Assembly (NCBI GenBank): GCA_045642225.1 | Contig: JAZUIN010000046.1 | Coordinates: forward strand, 1-64,000 | Direction: 5' to 3' | Source: RUG191 sp045642225 | GTDB lineage: Bacteria > Bacillota > Clostridia > Lachnospirales > Lachnospiraceae | Length of the DNA stretch: 64,000 bases | Part shown: in pieces, positions 9,123 through 17,437 of the stretch | How positions within the stretch are numbered: position 1 is the first letter of the stretch | Layout: each line of letters opens with the position of its first letter | Made by a program: the position numbers and the translations under genes | Notes under the pieces: generated by a model | What the model was told of the DNA's origin: nothing | Seen by the model: the letters and a program-made list of their open reading frames with translations, nothing else | The model's database searches: none

Positions 9123-9907
9123 TGAAAGCAATAGTTGTAGACGACGAATTGTTAGTACTGAAAAGATTTGTGAGATTAAGTGAGAATATTTCTAATCTTA
9201 ATGTTGTTGGTTCTTTTCAAAATGCGGAAGATGCACTGGATTTTGTAGAAAAAGAGGATGTGGAGCTAGCATTTCTTGATGTGGAAATGCCTATTATGAA
9301 TGGTATAGAGTTAGCAAAAAAACTTCGAGAACATCGACCAGATATACTAATAGTGTTTATTTCTGCATATGATGAGTATATTAGAGACTCTAACAAAATT
9401 GGTGGTGACTATTATATTGTCAAACCATATGAATTGGAAACTCTTGAATTGATGATGGATAGAATTAGTCTGTTAGCACAGCGTCAAGAAAAGGATGTAT
9501 ACATTCAAACCTTTGGAACGTTTAATGTTATCTATAAGGGGGCACCTATTGCGCTTGTAGGAAAGGCAAAGGAAATATTGGCATTTGTTGTGACTTATAG
9601 AGGCAAAGAAGTAAGTAACCAGACAATATACAGTACGTTATGGGAAGACCGTCCTTATGGAAATAAAGAAATGGTTGTATTTTTTAATGCTTTAAGGAGG
9701 CTGCGTACTTCTTTGAAAAAGGAAGGCTTAGAAGAACTTCTTATATCAACGAAGCGTGGTCAGATGGTTAATACTAAGCTGTTTGATTGTGATTATTATG
9801 CTTGGGTTGATAAGAATCCGAAAGCGAGAGATAGATTTGAAGGTGAGTTTTTGACAGAATATTCATGGGCAGAGGCAAAGTTGGCAGAATTGTTGTTTGA
9901 TTGGTAA
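9122..9907 (+). CDS. Response regulator, REC plus winged-helix/SARP-like domain
   Basis: A DNA-binding regulator of 261 residues. The REC domain (1-120) has the acidic pair in VVDDEL, phospho-acceptor D53 in FLDVEMP, and the conserved lysine in YIVKPYE. The C-terminal half (about 130-261, from YIQTFGTFNVIYKGAPI) matches the winged-helix layout of SARP/OmpR-type regulators, with KAKEILAFVVTYRGKEVS and LRRLRTSLKKEGL. A short tail, EYSWAEAKLAELLFDW, recurs in the paralogue at 30.1 kb. It is translationally coupled to the kinase. TTAGT direct repeats upstream of three nearby genes are its most likely targets. A strong terminator follows. Confidence 0.88.
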   Translation: MKAIVVDDELLVLKRFVRLSENISNLNVVGSFQNAEDALDFVEKEDVELAFLDVEMPIMNGIELAKKLREHRPDILIVFISAYDEYIRDSNKIGGDYYIVKPYELETLELMMDRISLLAQRQEKDVYIQTFGTFNVIYKGAPIALVGKAKEILAFVVTYRGKEVSNQTIYSTLWEDRPYGNKEMVVFFNALRRLRTSLKKEGLEELLISTKRGQMVNTKLFDCDYYAWVDKNPKARDRFEGEFLTEYSWAEAKLAELLFDW

Positions 9908-9930
9908 AAATATAATATTTGAAGAGATTA

Positions 9931-9959
9931 AGGTGATCACGAAAGTGGTCACCTTTTTT
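9931..9959 (+). terminator. Terminator after the first two-component operon
   Basis: Ten-base stem AGGTGATCAC / GTGGTCACCT (one G-T pair) with a GAAA loop and TTTTTT. Confidence 0.92.
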
Positions 9960-9963
9960 GATG

Positions 9964-9990
9964 TTAGTCAAAGGTTAGTGTGAATTTTGT
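9964..9990 (+). promoter_or_regulatory. TTAGT repeat (regulator box C)
   Basis: TTAGT at 9964 and 9975, then TTTGT at 9986, all in 11-base phase. It sits between the regulator's terminator and the epimerase-like gene, so that gene is a candidate target. Confidence 0.5.
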
Positions 9991-10079
9991 AATATATTCA
10001 TATAAAGGATGACAAAAGCCGTGGGTTTGTAACTAATTATGACATAATAAGTTCATTTAGTTAAAGAGGATAAGTAAAT

Positions 10080-11177
10080 ATGAAAAAGATTATGACTGTT
10101 TTTGGGACGCGCCCTGAAGCTGTAAAGATGTGTCCTATTATAAAAGAAATAAGAAAACATCCGGATATGATATCTGTAGTATGCGTTACAGGACAGCAAA
10201 AGAGAATGCTAAAACAGGTATTGGATGTATTTAATATTGTGCCTGATTACGATTTGAATATAGTGAAAAATCAGCAGGCTTCATTAGATGTAACTACAGG
10301 TATCTTTGAAAAGGTAAAAGAAGTCCTAGAAACCGAAAAACCTGATGTAGTGTTAGTTCATGGCGATACAAAAGTTGCCTTTGCTACATCCCTCGCTTGT
10401 TCTTACCTTTCGATACCTGTAGGACATATAGAGGCAGGTGTTTCATATACGTTTGATATGGAAAGCCCATTTTCGGAGGAATACAATAAGCAAGTGATGG
10501 ATGTTACTAGTAAATATTTGTTTGTACCGACGGAATATGTTAAGAAAGAGCTTGTAAGGCATGGGAAGAATCCTGATCGTATTTATGTGACAGGGAATAC
10601 AGTCATTGATGCGTTTAGCACAACGGTACGAGATGATTTTAAACATTTTGAATTGAGTTGGGCTAAAGGAAGTAGAATGATATTGATTTCGTCTCGTGAA
10701 GATGAAGATTTAGGTGAATCTACACATCCTGTATTTAGAGCACTTAGGCGTATTGTTGATGAATTTGAAGATGTGAAGATTATTTTCCCGATTCATTTAA
10801 ATCCTTCAGTACGAAAAACTGCTAGAGAAGTATTTTCTGATACAAATCGTATTCGTTTAATAGAACCTTTAAATGTGGTTAAAAGCCATAATTTTATGGC
10901 GAAAAGTTATGTGGTGATTACTGATAGCGAAGGGGTTCAAGAGGAAGCCCCTAGTCTAGGAAAGCCAGTTCTTGTTATGCAAAATTCTTCTGAAAAACCA
11001 GAGGGGATTGAAGCAGGAACTTCTAAATTGATTGGAACCGCAGAAGAGACGATATATAAAGGAATAAAGAAGATTTTGACGGATAAAGAGGCTTATCAAA
11101 GGATGAGTGTAGTATCAAATCCGTATGGTGACGGTCATGCGTCTAGTCGAATCGTTAATATTTTAAAGCATGGATAA
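10080..11177 (+). CDS. UDP-GlcNAc 2-epimerase family protein with altered active site
   Basis: A protein of 365 residues with the two-Rossmann-domain GT-B-like fold of non-hydrolysing UDP-GlcNAc 2-epimerase (WecB/MnaA). GTRPEAVK (K16), VHGDT (D96), GHIEAG (E118) and SPFSEE are kept. Other signatures differ. The usual AHRRENLG reads SREDEDLG, placing Arg206 where the E. coli His213 would be. EAGLRTG is EAGVSYT, EEANR is EEYNK, and TDSGG is TDSEG. WecB normally makes UDP-ManNAc for surface polymers, but no polysaccharide genes lie nearby. The changes suggest a different reaction or a binding role. It follows a TTAGT repeat, so it may respond to the upstream two-component system. Confidence 0.8.
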   Translation: MKKIMTVFGTRPEAVKMCPIIKEIRKHPDMISVVCVTGQQKRMLKQVLDVFNIVPDYDLNIVKNQQASLDVTTGIFEKVKEVLETEKPDVVLVHGDTKVAFATSLACSYLSIPVGHIEAGVSYTFDMESPFSEEYNKQVMDVTSKYLFVPTEYVKKELVRHGKNPDRIYVTGNTVIDAFSTTVRDDFKHFELSWAKGSRMILISSREDEDLGESTHPVFRALRRIVDEFEDVKIIFPIHLNPSVRKTAREVFSDTNRIRLIEPLNVVKSHNFMAKSYVVITDSEGVQEEAPSLGKPVLVMQNSSEKPEGIEAGTSKLIGTAEETIYKGIKKILTDKEAYQRMSVVSNPYGDGHASSRIVNILKHG

Positions 11178-11299
11178 AGGAGCATTATTAAGTAAAAGAG
11201 ATTTGAGAGCGTTTAACGCTTATGTGCTGCCAAAGTATCATTTTTTGTTGTTTTTTGGGTATAGGTTGCATGTTTCGCGTTATTCTTTATATAAATATA

Positions 11300-11338
11300 G
11301 AACCTCACTAGTATTATTTCACTAGTGAGGTTCTTTTT
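11300..11338. terminator. Terminator after the epimerase-like gene
   Basis: Thirteen-base perfect stem (GAACCTCACTAGT and its complement), eight-base loop, then TTTTT on the plus strand. It lies between convergent genes and may also stop the minus-strand dehydrogenase transcript. Confidence 0.9.
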
Positions 11339-11367
11339 AGGTGGAACAAATCATAGATAGTTGTCAA

Positions 11368-12597
11368 TTAGTTGTTATCCGATTTATCTGATTCTTTCTT
11401 GGAAATATAAACAGTGAAAAGCACTTTTCTGAAATCCTCCCAATCCCAAATTTCAGGAACTGGATATGAAGGGTTTCCTTCCTTAATTGCTCTTTTGATT
11501 ATTTCGTCGAAATCTTGTTTTTGTAACTCTTTAATATGACTAGGAATGTTCATTCGTTTGTTCATATTATCTATTTCGTCTATAAAAGATCGTGCCTTTT
11601 CTTCTTCATTGATGCCATCTATTCCAACTAAATCTGCTAAGGTACTTAACGGCTTATATACATTACTGCCGAAATTTTCCATAACTCTAGGAAGTAGTAT
11701 TGCGTTAACTAGTCCGTGTGGTAAGTTGTAAATAGCACCAATTGCATGTGCAAGAGCATGAACATATCCAACATAATTATTGGTAAAAGCAAGTCCAGCA
11801 TAAAATGATGCAAAAAGCATATTTTCTCTTGCGTCTAAATCATTACCATCTTTATAAGCTTTTTCAAGATTCTCAAATATAAGTTTTACTGCTTTAGTAG
11901 CATTTTCATTGACCTTCTCGGTAGCATAAAGATTTGTGTAAGCTTCTATAGCATGTGTTAAGGCATCCATTCCTGTTGACGCAGTTATATGACTTGGCAT
12001 ACTAGCAGTGATTTCAGGCGATAGAACGGCGTATTTAGGAACTAGGCTTGGATCATTTATTGCGTATTTATAATGCTGACCTGCTATTTCGTCAGTGATA
12101 ACGGCAGCGATAGTTGTTTCTGAACCAGTACCTGCTGTTGTTGGAACTGCATATATATCAGGCAACTTTTTGTTAATTTTGAAAAGTCCTCTCATTTCTG
12201 GGATTGTTTTGTCTTTTCTTGCATATCTAGCACCAACAATTTTGGCACAGTCAAGTACACTACCACCTCCAATGGCTATTATTGCTTCGCAAGCCTCGTC
12301 ATTATATAGCTTTAACGCATTTTCGACGCATGCTATAGTTGGATTAGGAGTAACATCCGTGTAAATAATTACTCTAATTCGGTTTTTGGTGAAAATGTTA
12401 AGTAAATCATTAAGTGTACCCATTTCCATAAATTCTTTGATTGTTATAAGTAAAACGGTTTTTTGATTAGCAGCTTTTATATATTCAGGAATCTTGTTTA
12501 AGCAACCCTTACCTGTTATTAGAGTTGGTTCTTTGATTCCAACTACTCTTACAAATGTATTTGTTGTTCGTTGAACTAATCTCTCTTTAACGTGCAT
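11368..12597 (-). CDS. Iron-containing alcohol dehydrogenase (copy 1)
   Basis: A group III iron-dependent alcohol dehydrogenase of 409 residues that interconverts alcohols and aldehydes with NAD(P)H. The nucleotide-binding GGGSVLDCAK motif and PTTAGTGSETT are present. The metal site is marked by ASTGMDALTHAIEAY (Asp, His) and by HALAHAIGAIYNLPHG. GGAGAAGGGA precedes the start on the minus strand. The next gene upstream on this strand (12933-14132) is a colinear paralogue, so this is a tandem duplication with separate transcription. The C-terminus (KKESDKSDNN) is longer than in copy 2. Substrate (ethanol, butanol or a diol) cannot be read from sequence. Confidence 0.9.
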   Translation of the reverse strand: MHVKERLVQRTTNTFVRVVGIKEPTLITGKGCLNKIPEYIKAANQKTVLLITIKEFMEMGTLNDLLNIFTKNRIRVIIYTDVTPNPTIACVENALKLYNDEACEAIIAIGGGSVLDCAKIVGARYARKDKTIPEMRGLFKINKKLPDIYAVPTTAGTGSETTIAAVITDEIAGQHYKYAINDPSLVPKYAVLSPEITASMPSHITASTGMDALTHAIEAYTNLYATEKVNENATKAVKLIFENLEKAYKDGNDLDARENMLFASFYAGLAFTNNYVGYVHALAHAIGAIYNLPHGLVNAILLPRVMENFGSNVYKPLSTLADLVGIDGINEEEKARSFIDEIDNMNKRMNIPSHIKELQKQDFDEIIKRAIKEGNPSYPVPEIWDWEDFRKVLFTVYISKKESDKSDNN

Positions 12598-12671
12598 ATT
12601 CCCTTCTCCTATTCTTTAATACTGATATTTATTACTTTAACCTCCGCGCTAGGTCTCATTGATATGTGGCT

Positions 12672-12700
12672 ATTGTACTCTTGTTAATTGCATATAACAA
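12672..12700 (-). promoter_or_regulatory. Probable promoter of dehydrogenase copy 1
   Basis: On the minus strand, TTGTTA and TACAAT are 17 bases apart, about 75 bases ahead of the start codon. Confidence 0.5.
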
Positions 12701-12846
12701 CAAATAAACAGCCGAAAAAATAATTTTGGGAAGTTACAACAACAGAAGGTATTTCGTTCTATCATAATTAGATAGAAAGGGAATTAGTCTAATGTTTTTG
12801 TATATAAAATATAATAAAAAGCTATGGGAAAATATGCATAAAATAA
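12701..12846. other. Gap between tandem dehydrogenases: one inverted repeat
   Basis: The 335-base gap 12598-12932 holds the copy-1 promoter and copy-2 terminator. Between them I see only an AT-rich stretch with an inverted repeat TTCTATC-N7-GATAGAA (12757-12777), about 60 bases upstream of the promoter -35. It could be a regulator site. No small gene with a good ribosome site is apparent. Confidence 0.4.
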
Positions 12847-12886
12847 CCCTCCTTACTGGACATTTATTTTGTCTAGTAAAGAGGGG
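12847..12886 (-). terminator. Terminator of dehydrogenase copy 2
   Basis: An interrupted stem (CCCTC..TTACTGGAC against GTCTAGTAAA..GAGGG), followed on the minus strand by a T-rich tail. Confidence 0.6.
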
Positions 12887-12932
12887 AGATATTAGTTTAT
12901 GTTTTATGACAGAACATATTAATTTACTAACA

Positions 12933-14132
12933 CTATGAATTGTATACAGAAAATAGAACCTTTCTGAAATCCTCTCTATTCCAAATAGTAGGAACAGGAT
13001 ATGCAGGATTAGCTTCTGCTATAGCGCGATTGATAATTTCGTCAAAGTCTTTTGTTTCTAGCTCATCTATATGACGAGAAATGTTCATCCTCTCGTTCAT
13101 ATTATCAATTTCATTTATAAAATTTTGGGCCTTTTCTTCTTCGGTTGCACCTGGTAGTCCTACTTCATCAGCTAACTTGCCAAGTGAAGTGTATACACTT
13201 TCACCAAAATGTTCCATAACTCTAGGAAGTAGTTTGGCATTAACTAAGCCATGTGGCAAATCGTAAAGTGCGCCAATTGCATGTGCAATTGCGTGAACAT
13301 ATCCAACAAAGTTATTGGTAAAGGCTAGCGCTGCATAATAGGAAGCATATAGCATATTTTCTCTTGCGGTTAAATCACTTCCGTCTTTATATGCTTTTTC
13401 GAGATTCTCAAAGATTAGCTTTACGGATTTAGTTGCATTTTCATCAACAGATTTGCTGCCGTATAAATTAGTGTATGCTTCAACAGCATGAGTTAACGCA
13501 TCCATTCCAGTTGCAGCAGTTAAATGACTAGGCATGCTTGCAGTAATCTCTGGATCCATAACAGCATATTTTGGAACTAAGCATAAATCAGAGATAGCAT
13601 ATTTGTAATGAGTACCATTAATCTCATCTGTAATAACGGCAGCAATAGATGCTTCTGAACCAGTACCTGAGGTTGTTGGCACAGCATACATATCAGGAAG
13701 CTTTTTATTGATTTTTAATGCGCCACGCATTTCTTGTACTGTTCTGTCGCTTCGAACATGTCTAGCAGCAACGATTTTGGCACAATCTAACACGCTACCG
13801 CCTCCAATTGCGATAAGAGCTTCACATTGATTGTCATTATATAACTTGAGAGCTTCTTCAACGCAAGCAATGGTTGGATCGTGCGTTACATCGCTATAAA
13901 TAACAACATTTATGCCGTTAGATTCAAATTTAAGTAACAAATTGTCAAGTGACTTCCTTTTTATAAAACCGTTTGTTGTCATAAGGAAGACATTTTTTTG
14001 ATTTGCTTTTTTTACGTAGTCTGGAATTTGGTTGATACAACCATTTCCTGTTATTAGTGTAGGCTCTTTAATACCAACAATTTTGACAAATGTGGTTATC
14101 GTTTTTTGTGTAAGTCTTGATAATAAATGCAT
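12933..14132 (-). CDS. Iron-containing alcohol dehydrogenase (copy 2)
   Basis: Iron-dependent alcohol dehydrogenase of 399 residues, colinear with copy 1 along its whole length. Shared signatures are GGGSVLDCAKIV, PTTSGTGSEAS, TGMDALTHAVEAYTNL and HAIAHAIGALYDLPHG. Differences cluster at the N-terminal cap and C-terminus. The start lies 45 bases after the metallophosphoesterase stop, with no terminator between, so the two may be cotranscribed. Two adjacent near-duplicates suggest divergence in substrate or in control. The physiological role, probably disposal of reducing equivalents during fermentation, is inferred. Confidence 0.9.
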   Translation of the reverse strand: MHLLSRLTQKTITTFVKIVGIKEPTLITGNGCINQIPDYVKKANQKNVFLMTTNGFIKRKSLDNLLLKFESNGINVVIYSDVTHDPTIACVEEALKLYNDNQCEALIAIGGGSVLDCAKIVAARHVRSDRTVQEMRGALKINKKLPDMYAVPTTSGTGSEASIAAVITDEINGTHYKYAISDLCLVPKYAVMDPEITASMPSHLTAATGMDALTHAVEAYTNLYGSKSVDENATKSVKLIFENLEKAYKDGSDLTARENMLYASYYAALAFTNNFVGYVHAIAHAIGALYDLPHGLVNAKLLPRVMEHFGESVYTSLGKLADEVGLPGATEEEKAQNFINEIDNMNERMNISRHIDELETKDFDEIINRAIAEANPAYPVPTIWNREDFRKVLFSVYNS

Positions 14133-14177
14133 AGTTTTAATCCCCCTATCTTAAATTGTTTAAGCGTTACGAAAATC

Positions 14178-15368
14178 TTATTTAAATGTTACGTTTACAA
14201 CAGCAACCTCTGCATCAGAGCCAATTCTTATTGGAGGGCCATAGAAGCCAACACCTGATGTGGTGATGTTAGTCATGTTATCGGTAACATATATTCCCCA
14301 CGGATTCTTCCAGGTTATCTTAGAAGTTAGGTTGAGCGGGAAGAATTGTCCGGCGTGTGTATGTCCGGAGAAATCCAAATCAACTCCAGCTTCAGCTAGT
14401 TCTTCGAACTGTTCTGGACGATGGTCGATGACAAAAATTGGTTTTGTCACGTCTAAGTTTTCAACAATTTCTTTAGGCTTTTTTCTTTTATAAATACCTC
14501 TTCCAAGTTTTACTCTGTCAGGTCGTCCGAATAAGTAGAACTTGTTGTCGATAAGTACTCCTTCATCTTGTAGTAATTTTACATTAGACTCGGCAAGAAG
14601 GTTATCCATTTCTAAGGAAGCTTCTTTATTGTCGCCTGAAAATGTAAAACCACCAAGGATTAGTTCATCAATATCATGATTGCCGTAGCAAGCGAAAGTT
14701 CCATACTTTGATTTTATACTACTGAAAATTTCTATAATTTTTTCAGGTTCTTTGATGGCATAGTAATCATTGTCATAGATGTCACCAGCAAAAACAACTA
14801 GGTCGGGATTTTGCGCATTAATTTTGTCGACCATATCTTGCATCATTGAGGTGTTTACACTATATCCCATATGCATGTCAGCGACGAGAACTACTTTGAG
14901 ATTTTCTAAGCCATCACATTCTTTGTTTACAGTTACGTTATAATTGTTTACATCAATTTTGCGAGCATGGAATAGTCCATATGTCATAAGACCAATTAAC
15001 AATACAAGATAAATAATGCCAATTATTAAGGTTTGCCATCTCGAAAATGTAGGCTCCCTTTTTTTTGATTTCTTGAAAAGTCGAACAATAAGTCGAAAAA
15101 CTGCGAGTACTGCAAGTAGCATATACGCGTATATAAACATTCCGTACCAAGTGTTTCCTATTATATGGATGACTCTTCGGTAGTCATTGTTGGTGAAGAA
15201 TATGCCATAATATAAGGATAAAGATATTAGTTGGAATAGAAAATGTATTATAATTCTAATAACTTTTTTTATTTTTGTATTAAAAACAATGTCTAACCAT
15301 TCTAGGAAGAATTTACAAAGTAGCCAGTTTAAAACAATATAGAAGGGCAAAAGTATAATTGCAATCAT
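14178..15368 (-). CDS. Membrane-anchored metallophosphoesterase (YkuE-like)
   Basis: A protein of 396 residues. Four hydrophobic segments (about 1-140) precede a calcineurin-type phosphoesterase domain. The metal ligands are seen in order: VADMHMG, FAGDIYDND, CYGNHDID, and SGHTHAGQFFP with VIDHRP ahead of it. Relatives such as YkuE are membrane-associated and thought to act on lipid or envelope phosphates, but substrates are mostly unknown. The domain order and length fit the family. It is divergent from the DUF975/CmpB gene and may be cotranscribed with dehydrogenase copy 2. Confidence 0.87.
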   Translation of the reverse strand: MIAIILLPFYIVLNWLLCKFFLEWLDIVFNTKIKKVIRIIIHFLFQLISLSLYYGIFFTNNDYRRVIHIIGNTWYGMFIYAYMLLAVLAVFRLIVRLFKKSKKREPTFSRWQTLIIGIIYLVLLIGLMTYGLFHARKIDVNNYNVTVNKECDGLENLKVVLVADMHMGYSVNTSMMQDMVDKINAQNPDLVVFAGDIYDNDYYAIKEPEKIIEIFSSIKSKYGTFACYGNHDIDELILGGFTFSGDNKEASLEMDNLLAESNVKLLQDEGVLIDNKFYLFGRPDRVKLGRGIYKRKKPKEIVENLDVTKPIFVIDHRPEQFEELAEAGVDLDFSGHTHAGQFFPLNLTSKITWKNPWGIYVTDNMTNITTSGVGFYGPPIRIGSDAEVAVVNVTFK

Positions 15369-15433
15369 TTTATGTAACCTCGTATCTTTTTTGAGTTACA
15401 TTTTATCATAATTAGATGCAAAGAATAAAGTGT

Positions 15434-15461
15434 TTGTTATGCAAAGAAAATGTGGTATAAT
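15434..15461 (+). promoter_or_regulatory. Promoter ahead of the DUF975/CmpB gene
   Basis: TTGTTA and TATAAT are 16 bases apart, with TG one base before the -10 (extended -10). Confidence 0.6.
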
Positions 15462-15518
15462 TTTCTAGATTTTGTGAACTTTTTTATGGGATTAAGTAAT
15501 TAGGATGAGAGGAATAGA

Positions 15519-17417
15519 ATGAAATATAATAGAAAAGAAGCGAAAAGAAAAGCTAGACAATCAGTAAAAAAACATTATTTCCTATTCGTGATAATGCTAC
15601 TTATAACAGCTTTTCTAGGCATTGCATATAACTCGGCTTGGAGTATTCTTGATTTGAAGGATATTAATTTTGATGAAACAAAAGAAGAAGGACACGTGGT
15701 TGTTGAAGAGGCTAAAACGGATATTAGCAGCGCAAGCGACAAAGTAATAGATGTTATTTATGATTACATTGATGGCAAGGTGGACGATGCTAAGAAGATT
15801 GAAAATGGTGTTAATGCGACAGCAGCAAATAGACCAGATGTAGCTTTAGGCGCAGTGACAGTTAGCTATAGGAAGGGTATTCTTGCGTCAGTTGTTAATT
15901 CTTTAGAGTCAGGAATGTACTTTGCTACAATTTTTAGTTCAATATTAGCCGTTGTCAAGTCGCCTACTATTGCGTCGATTCTATTAGTAATTGGTAATTT
16001 ACTTGTCTTAATACTTATATATGTGGTTATAAAAAATGCGTTTTGGATAACTGTAAAAAGAACTTTTGTCTTAGGACAAACCTATTCAAAAATTTATTCT
16101 AGAAATTTGCAATTTCTATTTAAAACAAAATGCGTTTTTAGATCTGCATTTACACTTCTTATAAAGGATGTAGTTGTGTTGCTATGGGGACTAACGATAG
16201 TTGGATTACCAATAATGTATTTTGCTTATTATATGGTGCCGTTCATCGTTGCAGAAAATCCACAAATTAGTGCAAGGGCTGCATTAAAGCTTTCGCGTAA
16301 AATGATGAAGGGGCATAAATGGGAATGCTTTGTACAACTATTGAGTTTTATTCTTTGGGAAATACTTAACATTTGTACAGTAGGATTATTAGGAGTCTTT
16401 TTCTTAAATCCATACATTGAAGCATCATTCGCGCAATTTTATTTGTGTATGAGAAGAAATGCTATTGATAACAAGATAGAAGGTTATGAGGCTTTTGTAG
16501 ATAAATATATAGATACATTTCCGTCTGCTGAAGAAGTTACAACAGCATATGCAGAGTTTGAAGAATTGAAAGCTAATCAATTAGAAAAGCCTATAAAGTA
16601 TGGCAAGATTGGAGAATTTTTCTCTAACATTTTCGGAATTGTCCCATTCTATAATAAGAAGGCAAGGGATGTAAATCGTTATGATGAAGAGCAATATTTC
16701 CTTAAAGGCTACAATGATCTAACTCAATTTAACACTTATGCTGATAGATTGCATCCTTGTAATAAGATTAGATCTAGAAAACAAAAAAGTGCAAACTACT
16801 TAAGAAGATATTCTATTACAAGTATCATAACGATATTCTTTAGTGGTTGTATGATAGGATGGATTTATGAAGTGATGATACACATCGTTGAAGATGGTGT
16901 ATTTGTTAACAGAGGTGTAATGCATGGACCTTGGTTGCCTATATATGGAACAGGTGCTGTTGTTATTCTTCTTGTGCTTTACAGATTTAGGAAATGGCCA
17001 TGGTTAGAGTTTATTTTGGCGATTATTTTATCTGGTATAGTTGAATATACAACTTCTTGGGTTATGGAAATGACGCATAATGGACAAAGATGGTGGGATT
17101 ATCATGGATATTTTCTAAATATTAATGGTAGAGTTTGTGCAGAAGGGCTATTAGTATTTGGAATTGCTGGTATGGCATGTGTATACTTCCTTGCGCCACT
17201 TATTGATAATGTAGTTAGTAAGTTTGAGCTTAAGATTTTCCTTCCAGTCGTTACAGTGCTTTCTATTTGCTTTATTGGGGATTTTATTTATTCAAGACAG
17301 CATCCTAATACAGGTAAGGGGATTACCGATTATGATGTAAATGCAAGTGTTAACTTAGAGGTTAATGATGTTACATATTTTAAAATGTTAGATGACGATA
17401 TACATTTTCATGGATAG
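15519..17417 (+). CDS. DUF975 / ABC_trans_CmpB membrane fusion protein
   Basis: A membrane protein of 632 residues joining two families. The N-terminal half (about 1-320) looks like DUF975: a basic start (MKYNRKEAKRKARQSVKKHY), one helix, a soluble insertion (about 50-130), then a membrane bundle including LSRKMMKGHKWECF. The C-terminal part (about 425-600) matches the putative ABC-transporter type IV family (PF06541), with GCMIGWIYEV, NRGVMHGPWLPIYG, EYTTSWVMEM and WWDYHGYFLNINGRVC. Neither family has a settled function. The stop overlaps upstream sequence of the next gene, a RelA/SpoT-like enzyme, so they are probably cotranscribed. Confidence 0.82.
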   Translation: MKYNRKEAKRKARQSVKKHYFLFVIMLLITAFLGIAYNSAWSILDLKDINFDETKEEGHVVVEEAKTDISSASDKVIDVIYDYIDGKVDDAKKIENGVNATAANRPDVALGAVTVSYRKGILASVVNSLESGMYFATIFSSILAVVKSPTIASILLVIGNLLVLILIYVVIKNAFWITVKRTFVLGQTYSKIYSRNLQFLFKTKCVFRSAFTLLIKDVVVLLWGLTIVGLPIMYFAYYMVPFIVAENPQISARAALKLSRKMMKGHKWECFVQLLSFILWEILNICTVGLLGVFFLNPYIEASFAQFYLCMRRNAIDNKIEGYEAFVDKYIDTFPSAEEVTTAYAEFEELKANQLEKPIKYGKIGEFFSNIFGIVPFYNKKARDVNRYDEEQYFLKGYNDLTQFNTYADRLHPCNKIRSRKQKSANYLRRYSITSIITIFFSGCMIGWIYEVMIHIVEDGVFVNRGVMHGPWLPIYGTGAVVILLVLYRFRKWPWLEFILAIILSGIVEYTTSWVMEMTHNGQRWWDYHGYFLNINGRVCAEGLLVFGIAGMACVYFLAPLIDNVVSKFELKIFLPVVTVLSICFIGDFIYSRQHPNTGKGITDYDVNASVNLEVNDVTYFKMLDDDIHFHG

Positions 17418-17437
17418 TGTATGTGAGGGGTAATATT

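Noticed and set aside
11170..11325. A 51-codon frame overlapping the epimerase-like gene stop
   Set aside because: No ribosome site, and it ends inside a terminator hairpin, so it is probably untranslated trailer.
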